DNA from: a virus
DNA: 24,678 bases
Virus record (IMG/VR): IMGVR_UViG_3300037293_000017
Span: 1-24,678 of that record
Reading direction: 5' to 3' (one strand)
Of the stretch, positions 8,203-15,700 are shown piece after piece. The notes under the pieces are model-generated. The model saw only the letters and a program-made list of their open reading frames with translations. It was not told the DNA's origin and made no database searches. The number at the start of each line of letters is the position of its first letter. Positions within the stretch are counted from its first letter, which is position 1. The position numbers and the translations under genes were made by a program.

Positions 8203-10062
8203 TTATCCAAAAGCAGCCTGCGACCTTGTACTGCGGTCTGCGGCTTGCTGGCTTGTAACATCTTGACCTACTACAAAGGCTCTAACAGGCGGTGTATCTT
8301 GCTGGTCCAAACCTGTTCGTAATTGGTTTACATTTGACCTACCTACTAGATTAAACGCTGGCTGCTGCGTTGCTGTTGCCGTCGCTGTGTTACCACCAGA
8401 GCCGCCTCCTTGACCAGCTACCTTTACGGATAGTATTTGCTTAACGTTTGCCAGTCCAGCCGCTACCGCTGCCGCTGCTGCTATTGCTCCACGTATAGGC
8501 GCGTCAGGTGTTGCTAGTGTTTGCTGTGCTTTAAAAGCAGCCGTAGCACTTTGGTAGGTGTCTACTAAAGTAGTGGCAACCGCTAACGCTTTACTCGCAA
8601 CCGTTCTTTTTCCCGCTAACGCTTCTAAACCTTGCGCAACTGTGCTTAAATTGGTGAGAGATTGAATCCTAGAATTAGTTATGGCATCCTCTAAATCTTT
8701 TTTATCTTTTTCAACTTTTTCGTCTGCTGCCTCTTTTTTTTCTGCTGCCTCTTTTACTCTTAATGCTTCCGCTTCGTCAATCTCTTTTATCTTGTTGTCA
8801 AAATCTTGCTTTGCTGCAATAATCAATCTATCGCGTTCTAGTATGTCCTCGACCTGCAAAGCAATTTGCGCAAGCCTATCATCTCTAAGCTGTGCGGCTT
8901 CGTCTTTTGCGAGTTCTATTTCAGTTCTGCCTATCTTACCTAATTCGCCTAGGATGTCCTTACGTTCGAGCAAAAGGCTGTTTAAGTTAGCTTCCTGCTC
9001 TGACCTAAATCCACCGACTTGTGCCTCTATTGCTATAAGTTCGTTTTGCGCTTCGATTAGTTCGCGTTGTGCTTCTATGTTTCCGTTGGTTCGTTTTACC
9101 TCATCTGCTGCGGCTGCAACCCGAAAACCTGCCTGTGCCTTTTGCGCTTTCTCTTGCTCGTCAAGTACTTTGCCTAACTCCTCATTAGCTGCTATCCTTT
9201 CCTCAATAGATAGCCTATCATCATCTCTTATGCGTCTTTGTGTTTCTGCTAAAACGTCGAACTTTTCTATCAACCCTTGTAACCTTGCAGCGGATAGTAT
9301 AGCGTTATTTTGCAAATCCTTACTTGTTTTCGCTTGTTGAAATGCTGCCTCTAAACTTACCTTGCCTATGTTAGTACTTACGGCATTAGCCAAAGAGCCT
9401 ACTTCACTAATAGCCCCTACAAAATTATCCTTAATTTTAAAACCTGCCGCGACTGCCTCCGTAGTTGCTTTTAATATTTCGGCTTGCGTTTGTTTTATAG
9501 ATGCGTTTAAGGTTTTTATTGTTTCCTGGTCTTTATCACCGAAAAATGATTTCTCCCACGCAAGTTGCGCCTCTTGCAATGCTAATTTTATACCCGAAAA
9601 AGCAAGTTTAAAAGGTGTTAGGGTTAAGGTTAAAATACCGCTTAAAACTTTGCCTAATTTATCAAACCCTCCTGTTGCTTGGCTTACTGATTTAAAGGCA
9701 TTAAAGACCGCCGTAGCAACTTCTCTAAAAACGTTGCTTATAGTTCCTATTGCAACCGAAAAGAAATCTGCAACCTTTTGATTTTCGCTTAGTACTTTAG
9801 CAAATAAAGCAAACAACCCTAAGACTATTCCTAAGCCTAGACCCTTTATCGCTGTGCCTATTGCGCTTATTCCCTTGCTGGCTAGTTTGCCCGCTGTGCC
9901 TGCACTCTTTGCGCTCTTGCCTACTTTGTCTATGCTTTTGGTCGCTTCCTTACCGCCTTTCTCTGCGGTGTCTGCTACGCCTTTAATCGACTCGTCTAAG
10001 TCTTTGACGTTCTTTGCTGCGCCTGATTTGTCTATTACTAATTTTATAACTTTCTCAATCAT
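8203..10062 (-). CDS. Tape measure protein
   Basis: The protein has 619 aa. It has the typical tape measure make-up: a Lys/Ala/Gly-rich N-terminus (KSIDKVGKSAKSAGTAGKLA), hydrophobic segments near 70-95 (GLGLGIVLGLFALFAKVLS), and a long Glu/Ala/Lys-rich helical middle (about 270-450). A hydrophobic Ala-rich stretch follows near 530-550, then a flexible Gln/Thr-rich C-terminus. At about 0.15 nm per residue this predicts a tail of roughly 90 nm, hence a siphovirus. No lysozyme or peptidase domain is visible. Its ATG overlaps the end of the 51-aa gene upstream. Confidence 0.9.
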   Translation of the reverse strand: MIEKVIKLVIDKSGAAKNVKDLDESIKGVADTAEKGGKEATKSIDKVGKSAKSAGTAGKLASKGISAIGTAIKGLGLGIVLGLFALFAKVLSENQKVADFFSVAIGTISNVFREVATAVFNAFKSVSQATGGFDKLGKVLSGILTLTLTPFKLAFSGIKLALQEAQLAWEKSFFGDKDQETIKTLNASIKQTQAEILKATTEAVAAGFKIKDNFVGAISEVGSLANAVSTNIGKVSLEAAFQQAKTSKDLQNNAILSAARLQGLIEKFDVLAETQRRIRDDDRLSIEERIAANEELGKVLDEQEKAQKAQAGFRVAAAADEVKRTNGNIEAQRELIEAQNELIAIEAQVGGFRSEQEANLNSLLLERKDILGELGKIGRTEIELAKDEAAQLRDDRLAQIALQVEDILERDRLIIAAKQDFDNKIKEIDEAEALRVKEAAEKKEAADEKVEKDKKDLEDAITNSRIQSLTNLSTVAQGLEALAGKRTVASKALAVATTLVDTYQSATAAFKAQQTLATPDAPIRGAIAAAAAVAAGLANVKQILSVKVAGQGGGSGGNTATATATQQPAFNLVGRSNVNQLRTGLDQQDTPPVRAFVVGQDVTSQQAADRSTRSQAAFG

Positions 10063-10210
10063 TTTGTAACATTTTAATTGTTCTTATAACCTTGCGTTTT
10101 GCCCCTTTTAAAGTAGAAACTAGTTCATACTTTCCCTTTGCAATTTCTATTGTTTCGGTTTCACCGTAGTACTCAAATGCTTGCAGCGCATCTATTATTT
10201 TGCCTATCAT
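10055..10210 (-). CDS. 51-aa protein between tail protein and tape measure
   Basis: The protein begins MIGKIIDALQAFEYYGETET and ends TIKMLQND. It starts in an ATGA overlap with the stop of the 748-aa tail protein and ends 8 nt inside the tape measure gene. A frame stitched at both ends into its neighbours is very likely real, even though it is short. It is predicted to be an alpha/beta protein with a basic C-terminus (GAKRKVIRTIK). The family is unknown; a tail assembly role is inferred from position only. Confidence 0.75.
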   Translation of the reverse strand: MIGKIIDALQAFEYYGETETIEIAKGKYELVSTLKGAKRKVIRTIKMLQND

Positions 10211-12453
10211 GTTGCTAATTGTAAAACTGTTATAGTCGGGTTACTTACTCCGTCCGTTATATTTATAGTGCCTACTCTGTCCTCTGTAAAAACATCGGCT
10301 TTAAATGTAAATACAATGTTTTCGCCTGATGTAACTACTGGCGTTTGTAAAATTATAAACTGACTTTGCGTCGTTACAAATGCTTGCTCTGCACCTGTGT
10401 AGTAAATAGATCCACCGTCGGCAAATTGCCCAGTAGATTGTGAAACCTTGCTTATGTCGCCCGCGCTTAGGCTGGTAAAAATATCATTTATTAAAACCAA
10501 TTTTGAAACGCCTGTGATTAAGTTGGAATCCACGGTATCTATAATGTACCTATCGCCTTTTATTATTAGTCTGTCGTTTAGTTTTAACTCACTTGCAAGT
10601 GTTATGGGTAGGTTGGCATTTAGCGTGAACTGTCTTCGGTTTTCACTAAACAAATCATTTAGGTAATCGCTATAAAATCGTGAATACCAGTTGTCTAAAA
10701 GAGTAGCACCGTTGTACTCGCTAAACTCCGCGTTAAATTGTGCCGCAAAACCACCTGTTAACTGCAAAGAATGACTAGGTAAGCGCGCTTTTATTACTTC
10801 TTGGTAGGTATCACCACTGAATCCTATGCGGTTATCGGAAGTTAACTCTAGTAATGGTGCGTAAAACAGGAACGGTGCGTTGTTATAGGCGTTTAAATCC
10901 TTATCGACTATCAATCCATACTGCACGGTTGAGCCTGTGAAGCGTTCAAACTGTGGATTTTCAAATGGTAGTTCTATTTTTAACTCGTCCTCTGCTGAAA
11001 TATTCTCTAGGCTATCCTCAAAACCTCCAAATTGTTGCGAAAAAATACCCTCGTATTGTTCTGCAAGTATGCTTTGTTGCTCTTTATAACCAAAATTAAT
11101 CTCGTTGTATAGCTTACCGCGTGTCACGTCTAGCGTTTCTATATCTACATACTGCGATATGTCAGTAATTGCTCCGCTATCGTACCAGCTTGCTAGGTCA
11201 TTTATATAAAGGTCGCCATTATTTTGTGGTACGATTACTAAATTAAACGCCTTTACGATTGCGGCTATAAAATCAACTACTTTTATATCGGGCAAAATGT
11301 TTTTAATCTCTACTTGTGGCGCAAGGCTAGTAAAACTGCTGGTATTTGTGCTTTGATCAGTTACAAAAATATTACTAGAGTTGTTTACAAAGTTTAACGT
11401 TTGGTATGTTATGTCTACCGTCGCTGTTATTATGCCTTTTATTTCTAATTTATAGTTAAATAGATACGGTGCTGAAGTAAACGGAAACAAGTCACCTCTA
11501 TAAGTTATCCGATTATTACCTGTTAAATAATCGCTTTTGAAAACTTGCTCACCATTTATAAAAAATAACAAACGGTATTCAGAATCTCCCGCGCTTACAT
11601 TTACTTGCGCGCTTATTTCTGGTCTAAATCTCGGCTGGTACATTTCCCTTTGATAAGGTGTAATAGTAAAAGTATGCAGGTCTAGTATTCGACTAGGAAT
11701 AGCATCATCTTTGCCATTGCCTAAACTCATAAATAGATTGTCGAACTCTTGGCGCGCAAAAAAATCATTTGTAAAAAACAAGCCGTACTGCCTGCTTATT
11801 GCTTCCATTATTTCTTTTACTTTTATTGCTGGTTTTAATTCTCGCCAGCTTAACCCGCTAGTAAATGAAGCGTCATACTTTATATTTATATTATCTTCGT
11901 TGTCTAGTTGTGAGCCTTGAAACAAGTATCTTCTGTCATAAGATAAAAGAGGATATACTATGCTGCCGTAGCCGATACCAAACAGGCCGGTAAATCCCCT
12001 TAAAACCGTTTGCGGGCTATATGCATGGTCAAACTCTACAAGTTCGTCTAAATCCCGAAGTTTGTCCTCGCCTATCAAGTCCTTTATTTTAACCGTATCA
12101 CCAAAAAACTCTATCGTATAATTTACTGGTACATTTGATTGCAGAGATGCACCGTTAAGTTGAACCTTGCCTATTTTGTAAGTTACACCACCTAAAAGTA
12201 ATAACGCGCTTTGTTTTTTTCTTGCGTCAAAACCGTTTATTATTTGCGCGTCGTAGTAGTGCTTAAAAATAGCATTGTTTAGGTCGTCAGCAGGTACTCT
12301 GAATTGTTGCGTGAAGTCTGTAAATATTTTGGTTAAATCCTGAATAGATTGCACCGACTGGTTAAGCCTTATCGTTTCATCTGGGAATAAAGTAACGCGC
12401 TCAAATGGCGAGTCCTCGTTACGCTTTACGTAAAGTGCTAAATCGCTATACAT
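10207..12453 (-). CDS. Large tail protein (distal tail/tail-tip type)
   Basis: The protein has 748 aa from the ATG at 12453, which overlaps the previous stop by 8 nt. The frame extends to a TTG at 12468, judged less likely. The N-terminus (MYSDLALYVKRNEDSPFERV) contains the pattern around FTDFTQQFRVPADDLNNAIF seen in Bacteroidota phage tail proteins. The rest is beta-rich, with a central part (IKNILPDIKVVDFIAAIVKA) resembling gp27/hub-like folds in tail-tip proteins. It lies between the 473-aa tail protein and the tape measure gene. Tail hub or distal tail protein is the best guess. Confidence 0.7.
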   Translation of the reverse strand: MYSDLALYVKRNEDSPFERVTLFPDETIRLNQSVQSIQDLTKIFTDFTQQFRVPADDLNNAIFKHYYDAQIINGFDARKKQSALLLLGGVTYKIGKVQLNGASLQSNVPVNYTIEFFGDTVKIKDLIGEDKLRDLDELVEFDHAYSPQTVLRGFTGLFGIGYGSIVYPLLSYDRRYLFQGSQLDNEDNINIKYDASFTSGLSWRELKPAIKVKEIMEAISRQYGLFFTNDFFARQEFDNLFMSLGNGKDDAIPSRILDLHTFTITPYQREMYQPRFRPEISAQVNVSAGDSEYRLLFFINGEQVFKSDYLTGNNRITYRGDLFPFTSAPYLFNYKLEIKGIITATVDITYQTLNFVNNSSNIFVTDQSTNTSSFTSLAPQVEIKNILPDIKVVDFIAAIVKAFNLVIVPQNNGDLYINDLASWYDSGAITDISQYVDIETLDVTRGKLYNEINFGYKEQQSILAEQYEGIFSQQFGGFEDSLENISAEDELKIELPFENPQFERFTGSTVQYGLIVDKDLNAYNNAPFLFYAPLLELTSDNRIGFSGDTYQEVIKARLPSHSLQLTGGFAAQFNAEFSEYNGATLLDNWYSRFYSDYLNDLFSENRRQFTLNANLPITLASELKLNDRLIIKGDRYIIDTVDSNLITGVSKLVLINDIFTSLSAGDISKVSQSTGQFADGGSIYYTGAEQAFVTTQSQFIILQTPVVTSGENIVFTFKADVFTEDRVGTINITDGVSNPTITVLQLAT

Positions 12454-13867
12454 TTTGCACCGCGTCAAATGATTGTAAAAAGTCGATAGCGTAATTTATT
12501 AATTTATCGTTAAGCCCTGTTAAAACTCTTAGCGATTTGCTGTCTACGTTTACAGGTGTGAAAGTTCCTGCATCATTAAAATAAACATACTCGCTATTTA
12601 GCAAGTCTTTAAGTACTTCATTCTGTTGTTCGTTTAGATAGCCGCTGTTGAGGCTTACGGTAGTTCGTGCGTTCTTGTTCCCGCTTCTATATAAGTGTCG
12701 TGAGGTGTCGTATAAACCACCTAGAACAAAATTATTTTTATACTCGCCCTCTTGCGTAAATGTTACGCTTTCGTTTTTCGCCTTAAAAAAAGTTAGTTGC
12801 TCAAATACTCCGAGCCTATTTAAAAACATCACGTTAACAGGTGTAAACTTGCACTCTTTTACTATCTCAAAAATATACTCTGTATTTAATACTATATAAG
12901 GCGTGGTTAATGCCGTAGTATCTACAAATAAATACTGAACTCTGTTTTCAACTATCTGACTATTTACTATCGTATTACCATAAATAATATTTTGGTCTTT
13001 ATCTTCAAAAAAATAACTGGATCCGTCTGCTAATACAGGCACTACGATTGTATCCCCTTGCTGAACTTGGTTAAACTTAGAGGTTAGTAAGACGTTGCTG
13101 GTCGTGTCTAGGTAATTGGCTCCGTCAGCATAAGACGAATATCCGCGCGTAGTAATTAAGTCCACAATACGCGACTGTGGCGAGGTCTGTACGTTGTTTT
13201 GCGTTCGTATTGTAGTTGCTACTAACGAACCTACAGCGCTCGGTAAGATACCAGTAGATGCACGCCATACTGGTCTAGGATTTAGGAAGTCTAAAGCAAA
13301 TCTAGAGATTAAAACGTCAAAATATTCCCAGTTTAAACTAGGCGTAAACACTTTTTTCTCATAGTTAGGTGATGCAAGGCTTGCGCTCGTGTCGCCTGTC
13401 CTAAAAAACATCTGCACATTCTGGAATAGTTCCGTACTTATTACTAAAGATAGGTAATAGTTTGAACGCGCAAGCATTAAACCGTCGATTGCTGGCACGC
13501 TGCTAGGTGTGTTCGTTATTAACGCGCTTACTCTTACGTCGTTAGGCGCGAAAGTAAACAACTGATTTATAAATATATCGGGGTTTGTACTTTTAACCGT
13601 TACAACGTTGACTAAAATAGTACATTCCCATTGCCCACTAGCCACAAAATCCAAATCGATAGCGTCTTTGTATAGCTGTGCTTGCGTGTTTGAGTCCGTT
13701 CCTGCTGAAAATTCAAAGGCTTGCGACCTTGTTTGTACGATAGTTTCTAAAACTACCCCGCTAGACTGCGTAAATTGATTTGTAAAGCCTATCGATAGAC
13801 CGTTATTTTGTACGTTAAAATCAAATTCCTGATCGAACGTTATTTCTATCTCTGCGAATGTTGCCAT
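12446..13867 (-). CDS. Beta-rich tail structural protein
   Basis: The protein has 473 aa and is the first gene after late element C. Almost all predicted secondary structure is beta: short alternating strands separated by Asn/Thr/Ser loops. There is no signal peptide, catalytic motif or repeat. The C-terminal part (NSGYLNEQQNEVLKDLLNSE) resembles the end of tail proteins paired with the downstream 748-aa type in flavobacterial phages. The two genes overlap by 8 nt and are probably made together. Precise function is unknown. Confidence 0.65.
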   Translation of the reverse strand: MATFAEIEITFDQEFDFNVQNNGLSIGFTNQFTQSSGVVLETIVQTRSQAFEFSAGTDSNTQAQLYKDAIDLDFVASGQWECTILVNVVTVKSTNPDIFINQLFTFAPNDVRVSALITNTPSSVPAIDGLMLARSNYYLSLVISTELFQNVQMFFRTGDTSASLASPNYEKKVFTPSLNWEYFDVLISRFALDFLNPRPVWRASTGILPSAVGSLVATTIRTQNNVQTSPQSRIVDLITTRGYSSYADGANYLDTTSNVLLTSKFNQVQQGDTIVVPVLADGSSYFFEDKDQNIIYGNTIVNSQIVENRVQYLFVDTTALTTPYIVLNTEYIFEIVKECKFTPVNVMFLNRLGVFEQLTFFKAKNESVTFTQEGEYKNNFVLGGLYDTSRHLYRSGNKNARTTVSLNSGYLNEQQNEVLKDLLNSEYVYFNDAGTFTPVNVDSKSLRVLTGLNDKLINYAIDFLQSFDAVQNV

Positions 13868-13872
13868 AGAAT

Positions 13873-13902
13873 TTATAACGATAAAATGGGTATCTTTGTT
13901 TA
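13873..13902 (-). promoter_or_regulatory. Late promoter-like element C (tail unit)
   Basis: On the minus strand: TAAACAAA, 12 nt, ATCGTTATAA, then 5 nt and the ATG at 13867. It lies in a 133-bp gap before the two large tail genes, the 51-aa gene and tape measure. It is the third of four matching copies. Confidence 0.75.
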
Positions 13903-13917
13903 AATCAAAACAGCATC

Positions 13918-13992
13918 ATGAAATATACATTTGTAATAACACAAGAAAAAAAGAATGATTATACATTTGAGCAACCTGTCGATAGTATTTAG
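13918..13992 (+). CDS. Doubtful 24-codon frame on the plus strand
   Basis: The frame reads MKYTFVITQEKKNDYTFEQP then VDSI and a stop. It is the only candidate frame against the general gene direction and fills most of the gap between two minus-strand genes. A TATCTTTG at 13891-13898 fits the Bacteroidota -7 box, but no -33 box lies at the right distance, and the same bases belong to late element C. It could be a chance ORF or the remnant of a gene start. Confidence 0.2.
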   Translation: MKYTFVITQEKKNDYTFEQPVDSI

Positions 13993-14000
13993 GTATGACC

Positions 14001-14492
14001 TTACGACGTAGTAAATGTTAACAGGTCGTCAAGTTCTAATGCAAACGCTTCTACGACTTCCTCTGGCAGTTTCTTAAATTCGTTTTCGAATGGCTTAGTA
14101 AAAAACTTAGTAGGCTTTATGCCGCGTTTAAAAATAGCCGTAGCAACAGCAAACCCAAAGGATTTATAAGTAGTGAATTTGCCTTGTTTATTCCTGGGCT
14201 TTATGCCTTTAAGTTTAGCCCACTTCTCAAATATTTGTGCTGGTGGTTTCTTTGTCTTGTAACTAAAAGGCGTATTAAATTTGCGTTCCGTACCGCTTAC
14301 ACCGCTATCTTGAAACTGCCAGTAATTCTTTAAATCAAAACTTAAAATAAAAGAGTTCGGGCTTACGGTTAAATCGTACTTTGTAGATTCATACAAGCCC
14401 TTACTTGCGTTCATTTTATTACGCGTTAAGTTTGCACGCGCTTGCTGCTTTACGCGCTTACTAAACGTGTCTAAGGCTTTCTTTACGGACAT
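14001..14492 (-). CDS. Neck/tail completion protein, HK97 gp10-like
   Basis: The protein has 163 aa and is strongly basic. It begins with a helical Lys-rich stretch, then the segment NYWQFQDSGVSGTERKFNTP and the following KKPPAQIFEKWAKLKGI. That pattern (aromatic-Q-DSG-V-G, then PP-x5-W) is typical of small head-tail joining or tail completion proteins in Bacteroidota phages. It overlaps the 149-aa gene by 10 nt. Assembly at the head-tail joint is inferred from family resemblance. Confidence 0.65.
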   Translation of the reverse strand: MSVKKALDTFSKRVKQQARANLTRNKMNASKGLYESTKYDLTVSPNSFILSFDLKNYWQFQDSGVSGTERKFNTPFSYKTKKPPAQIFEKWAKLKGIKPRNKQGKFTTYKSFGFAVATAIFKRGIKPTKFFTKPFENEFKKLPEEVVEAFALELDDLLTFTTS

Positions 14493-14932
14493 ATAGACAT
14501 AACATCGTTAGGCACTTCAACTAACAAACTTAGTTCCCAGCCATAGATACCATTTTTAACTGAATCTACCTTTGTAAATCCGCTATCGGTTGATACGCTT
14601 ATAATCTCATTTCTTACTAACTCATTGTACATACGTCTTAGCGATTGTAAAGAGGTGTTATAAACGTCTTGGCGGTTGTCGTTTGTTGTAAACTTGTCGG
14701 TGTTTATCTCTTTACGTGTCTGCACCATGTCAAGTATTTGAACCGTAACGTTAAACTGAAAATTGTTTGCCGTAAAGTTTCCGTCTGCTGCTTCTATGTG
14801 CGCAAGCGGGTAAAGGTTCTTTTTTTGTATATCGATCTGGTCTATTTGGCTTCCCTCGGTAACCGTGTTAATGTCGGTATCTGCGCTTAAAATAGACAGT
14901 AGGTAGTTAAGTAGTTGTGTATATGCGTTCAT
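14483..14932 (-). CDS. Tail terminator-like protein
   Basis: The protein has 149 aa with an alpha/beta layout: an N-terminal helix (MNAYTQLLNYLLSILSADTD), a central strand pair (LYPLAHIEAADGNFTANNFQ) and a C-terminal strand before the stop. Length, order next to the gp10-like protein and fold pattern suit a tail terminator or tail completion protein, which caps the tail tube before joining to the head. No motif proves this. It is the first gene after late element D. Confidence 0.55.
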   Translation of the reverse strand: MNAYTQLLNYLLSILSADTDINTVTEGSQIDQIDIQKKNLYPLAHIEAADGNFTANNFQFNVTVQILDMVQTRKEINTDKFTTNDNRQDVYNTSLQSLRRMYNELVRNEIISVSTDSGFTKVDSVKNGIYGWELSLLVEVPNDVMSICP

Positions 14933-14936
14933 AATG

Positions 14937-14966
14937 TTAAAACGATTTGACTAGGCTTTTTGTTTA
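14937..14966 (-). promoter_or_regulatory. Late promoter-like element D, embedded in the end of the chaperone frame
   Basis: On the minus strand: TAAACAAA, 12 nt, ATCGTTTTAA, then 4 nt and the ATG at 14932. The TAAACAAA part lies inside the last codons (MAKQKA-stop) of the frameshifted chaperone product, so the box is conserved even within coding DNA. Confidence 0.75.
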
Positions 14967-15675
14967 GCCATTGTGTTAAGGTCGCTTTGGTACGCCATTT
15001 CCATAAACGCCTCGTGTATTCGCATTTGCTCAACTTGCTCAATCGTATAATTGAACGCAGCGCACAGCACTCTTATGTGATGATACCAGCCCCATTTTTT
15101 ACCGAAATTATTTCGAATGTTTGTCGCGTCGTTTACTTCGCCTCCTTGGAATACTTCAGGGTAGAGGTTAACAAGTCGTCCCTTAAAGTCAAAAAAAAAC
15201 CTATTGCAGACCTTACCACGTCCATTGGTAGCGCGTGTATATTATCGATGTGTAACGCTTCCCCTGTGTACTTTTCCACGCTGTAAGAGCGTATTACTTT
15301 CTGTTCAATAGGTCTGTAAAGTACTGCCATAAAATAGTCGATAGTGCTTTCGTCCTCTGTGTAGAATTTCTCTAAGTCCACGTATTCTGACACGCTTACA
15401 TTATCTAAGTTAGGTATAAATCCCAAACCTTTGTAAGTGGTTACTAGCGGCTTTGCTGGCTCTTGCAGTACACCCTGTAAGATAGTTACTATCTCTTTAT
15501 AATCCTTCATAGGTATTTGTTCAACCTCTTTTAAAGATAGCCCGCAAAACACGCTTAAAAGCTTCTTATCTGCTTGCTGCTGCGTTATCTCTTTGTTTGC
15601 GTTTAAGTATTCGTTATACTTCATAAACTGTATAAGGCTTACCTCGCTTAGTTGTGTTGGAATGTTTATGTTCAT
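14951..15675 (-). CDS. Tail assembly chaperone, -1 frameshift product (G-GT type)
   Basis: Reading from 15675 and slipping back one base in the T9 run (after codon 161) gives a 241-aa protein. It shares 161 residues with the short form, then 80 new residues: FDFKGRLVNLYPEVF and later NNFGKKWGWYHHIRVL, ending NTMAKQKA at a TAG at 14951. The second frame has no other good start and no gene otherwise fills this stretch. G and GT-type chaperones bind the tape measure protein and recruit tube subunits during siphovirus tail assembly. The short:long ratio is normally set by the slip frequency. Confidence 0.75.
15133..15675 (-). CDS. Tail assembly chaperone, short form (G type)
   Basis: The unshifted product has 180 aa. 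Its helical N-terminal domain (SVFCGLSLKEVEQIPMKDYK) is typical of tail assembly chaperones in Bacteroidota phages. The last 17 or so residues, ending KYSKEAK, are simply the zero-frame reading past the slip site. It follows the large terminase by 25 nt. Unusually, it is not next to the tape measure gene, which lies about 5 kb further on. No late-type element precedes it, so it may be transcribed with the terminase genes. Confidence 0.75.
   Translation of the reverse strand: MNINIPTQLSEVSLIQFMKYNEYLNANKEITQQQADKKLLSVFCGLSLKEVEQIPMKDYKEIVTILQGVLQEPAKPLVTTYKGLGFIPNLDNVSVSEYVDLEKFYTEDESTIDYFMAVLYRPIEQKVIRSYSVEKYTGEALHIDNIHALPMDVVRSAIGFFLTLRDDLLTSTLKYSKEAK
15190..15201 (-). promoter_or_regulatory. 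Slippery site for programmed -1 frameshift
   Basis: The minus strand reads GGT TTT TTT TTG in the zero frame, a run of nine T. It contains the canonical -1 heptamer T TTT TTT in the correct phase. Slipping here joins the 161-residue N-terminal part to the 80-residue second frame. Transcriptional slippage on the T9 run would give the same product. Confidence 0.75.
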
Positions 15676-15700
15676 TTATTTGTTTTTTAAATTATTTTAA

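Noticed and set aside
8681-9340. Long plus-strand open frame (219 codons) opposite the tape measure gene
   Set aside because: Ser/Ala/Cys-rich shadow of the Glu/Ala/Lys-rich helical region; open only because of the codon bias of the real gene.
12454-12468. Extended N-terminus of the 748-aa tail protein
   Set aside because: It needs a TTG start; an ATG at 12453 with a typical overlap to the previous stop is better. The same reasoning trims the portal (TTG at 5258) and the connector (TTG at 3564).
14960-15286. Plus-strand frame of 108 codons
   Set aside because: It lies opposite the frameshifted chaperone reading frame, which has family-like sequence. The plus frame has no recognisable features.
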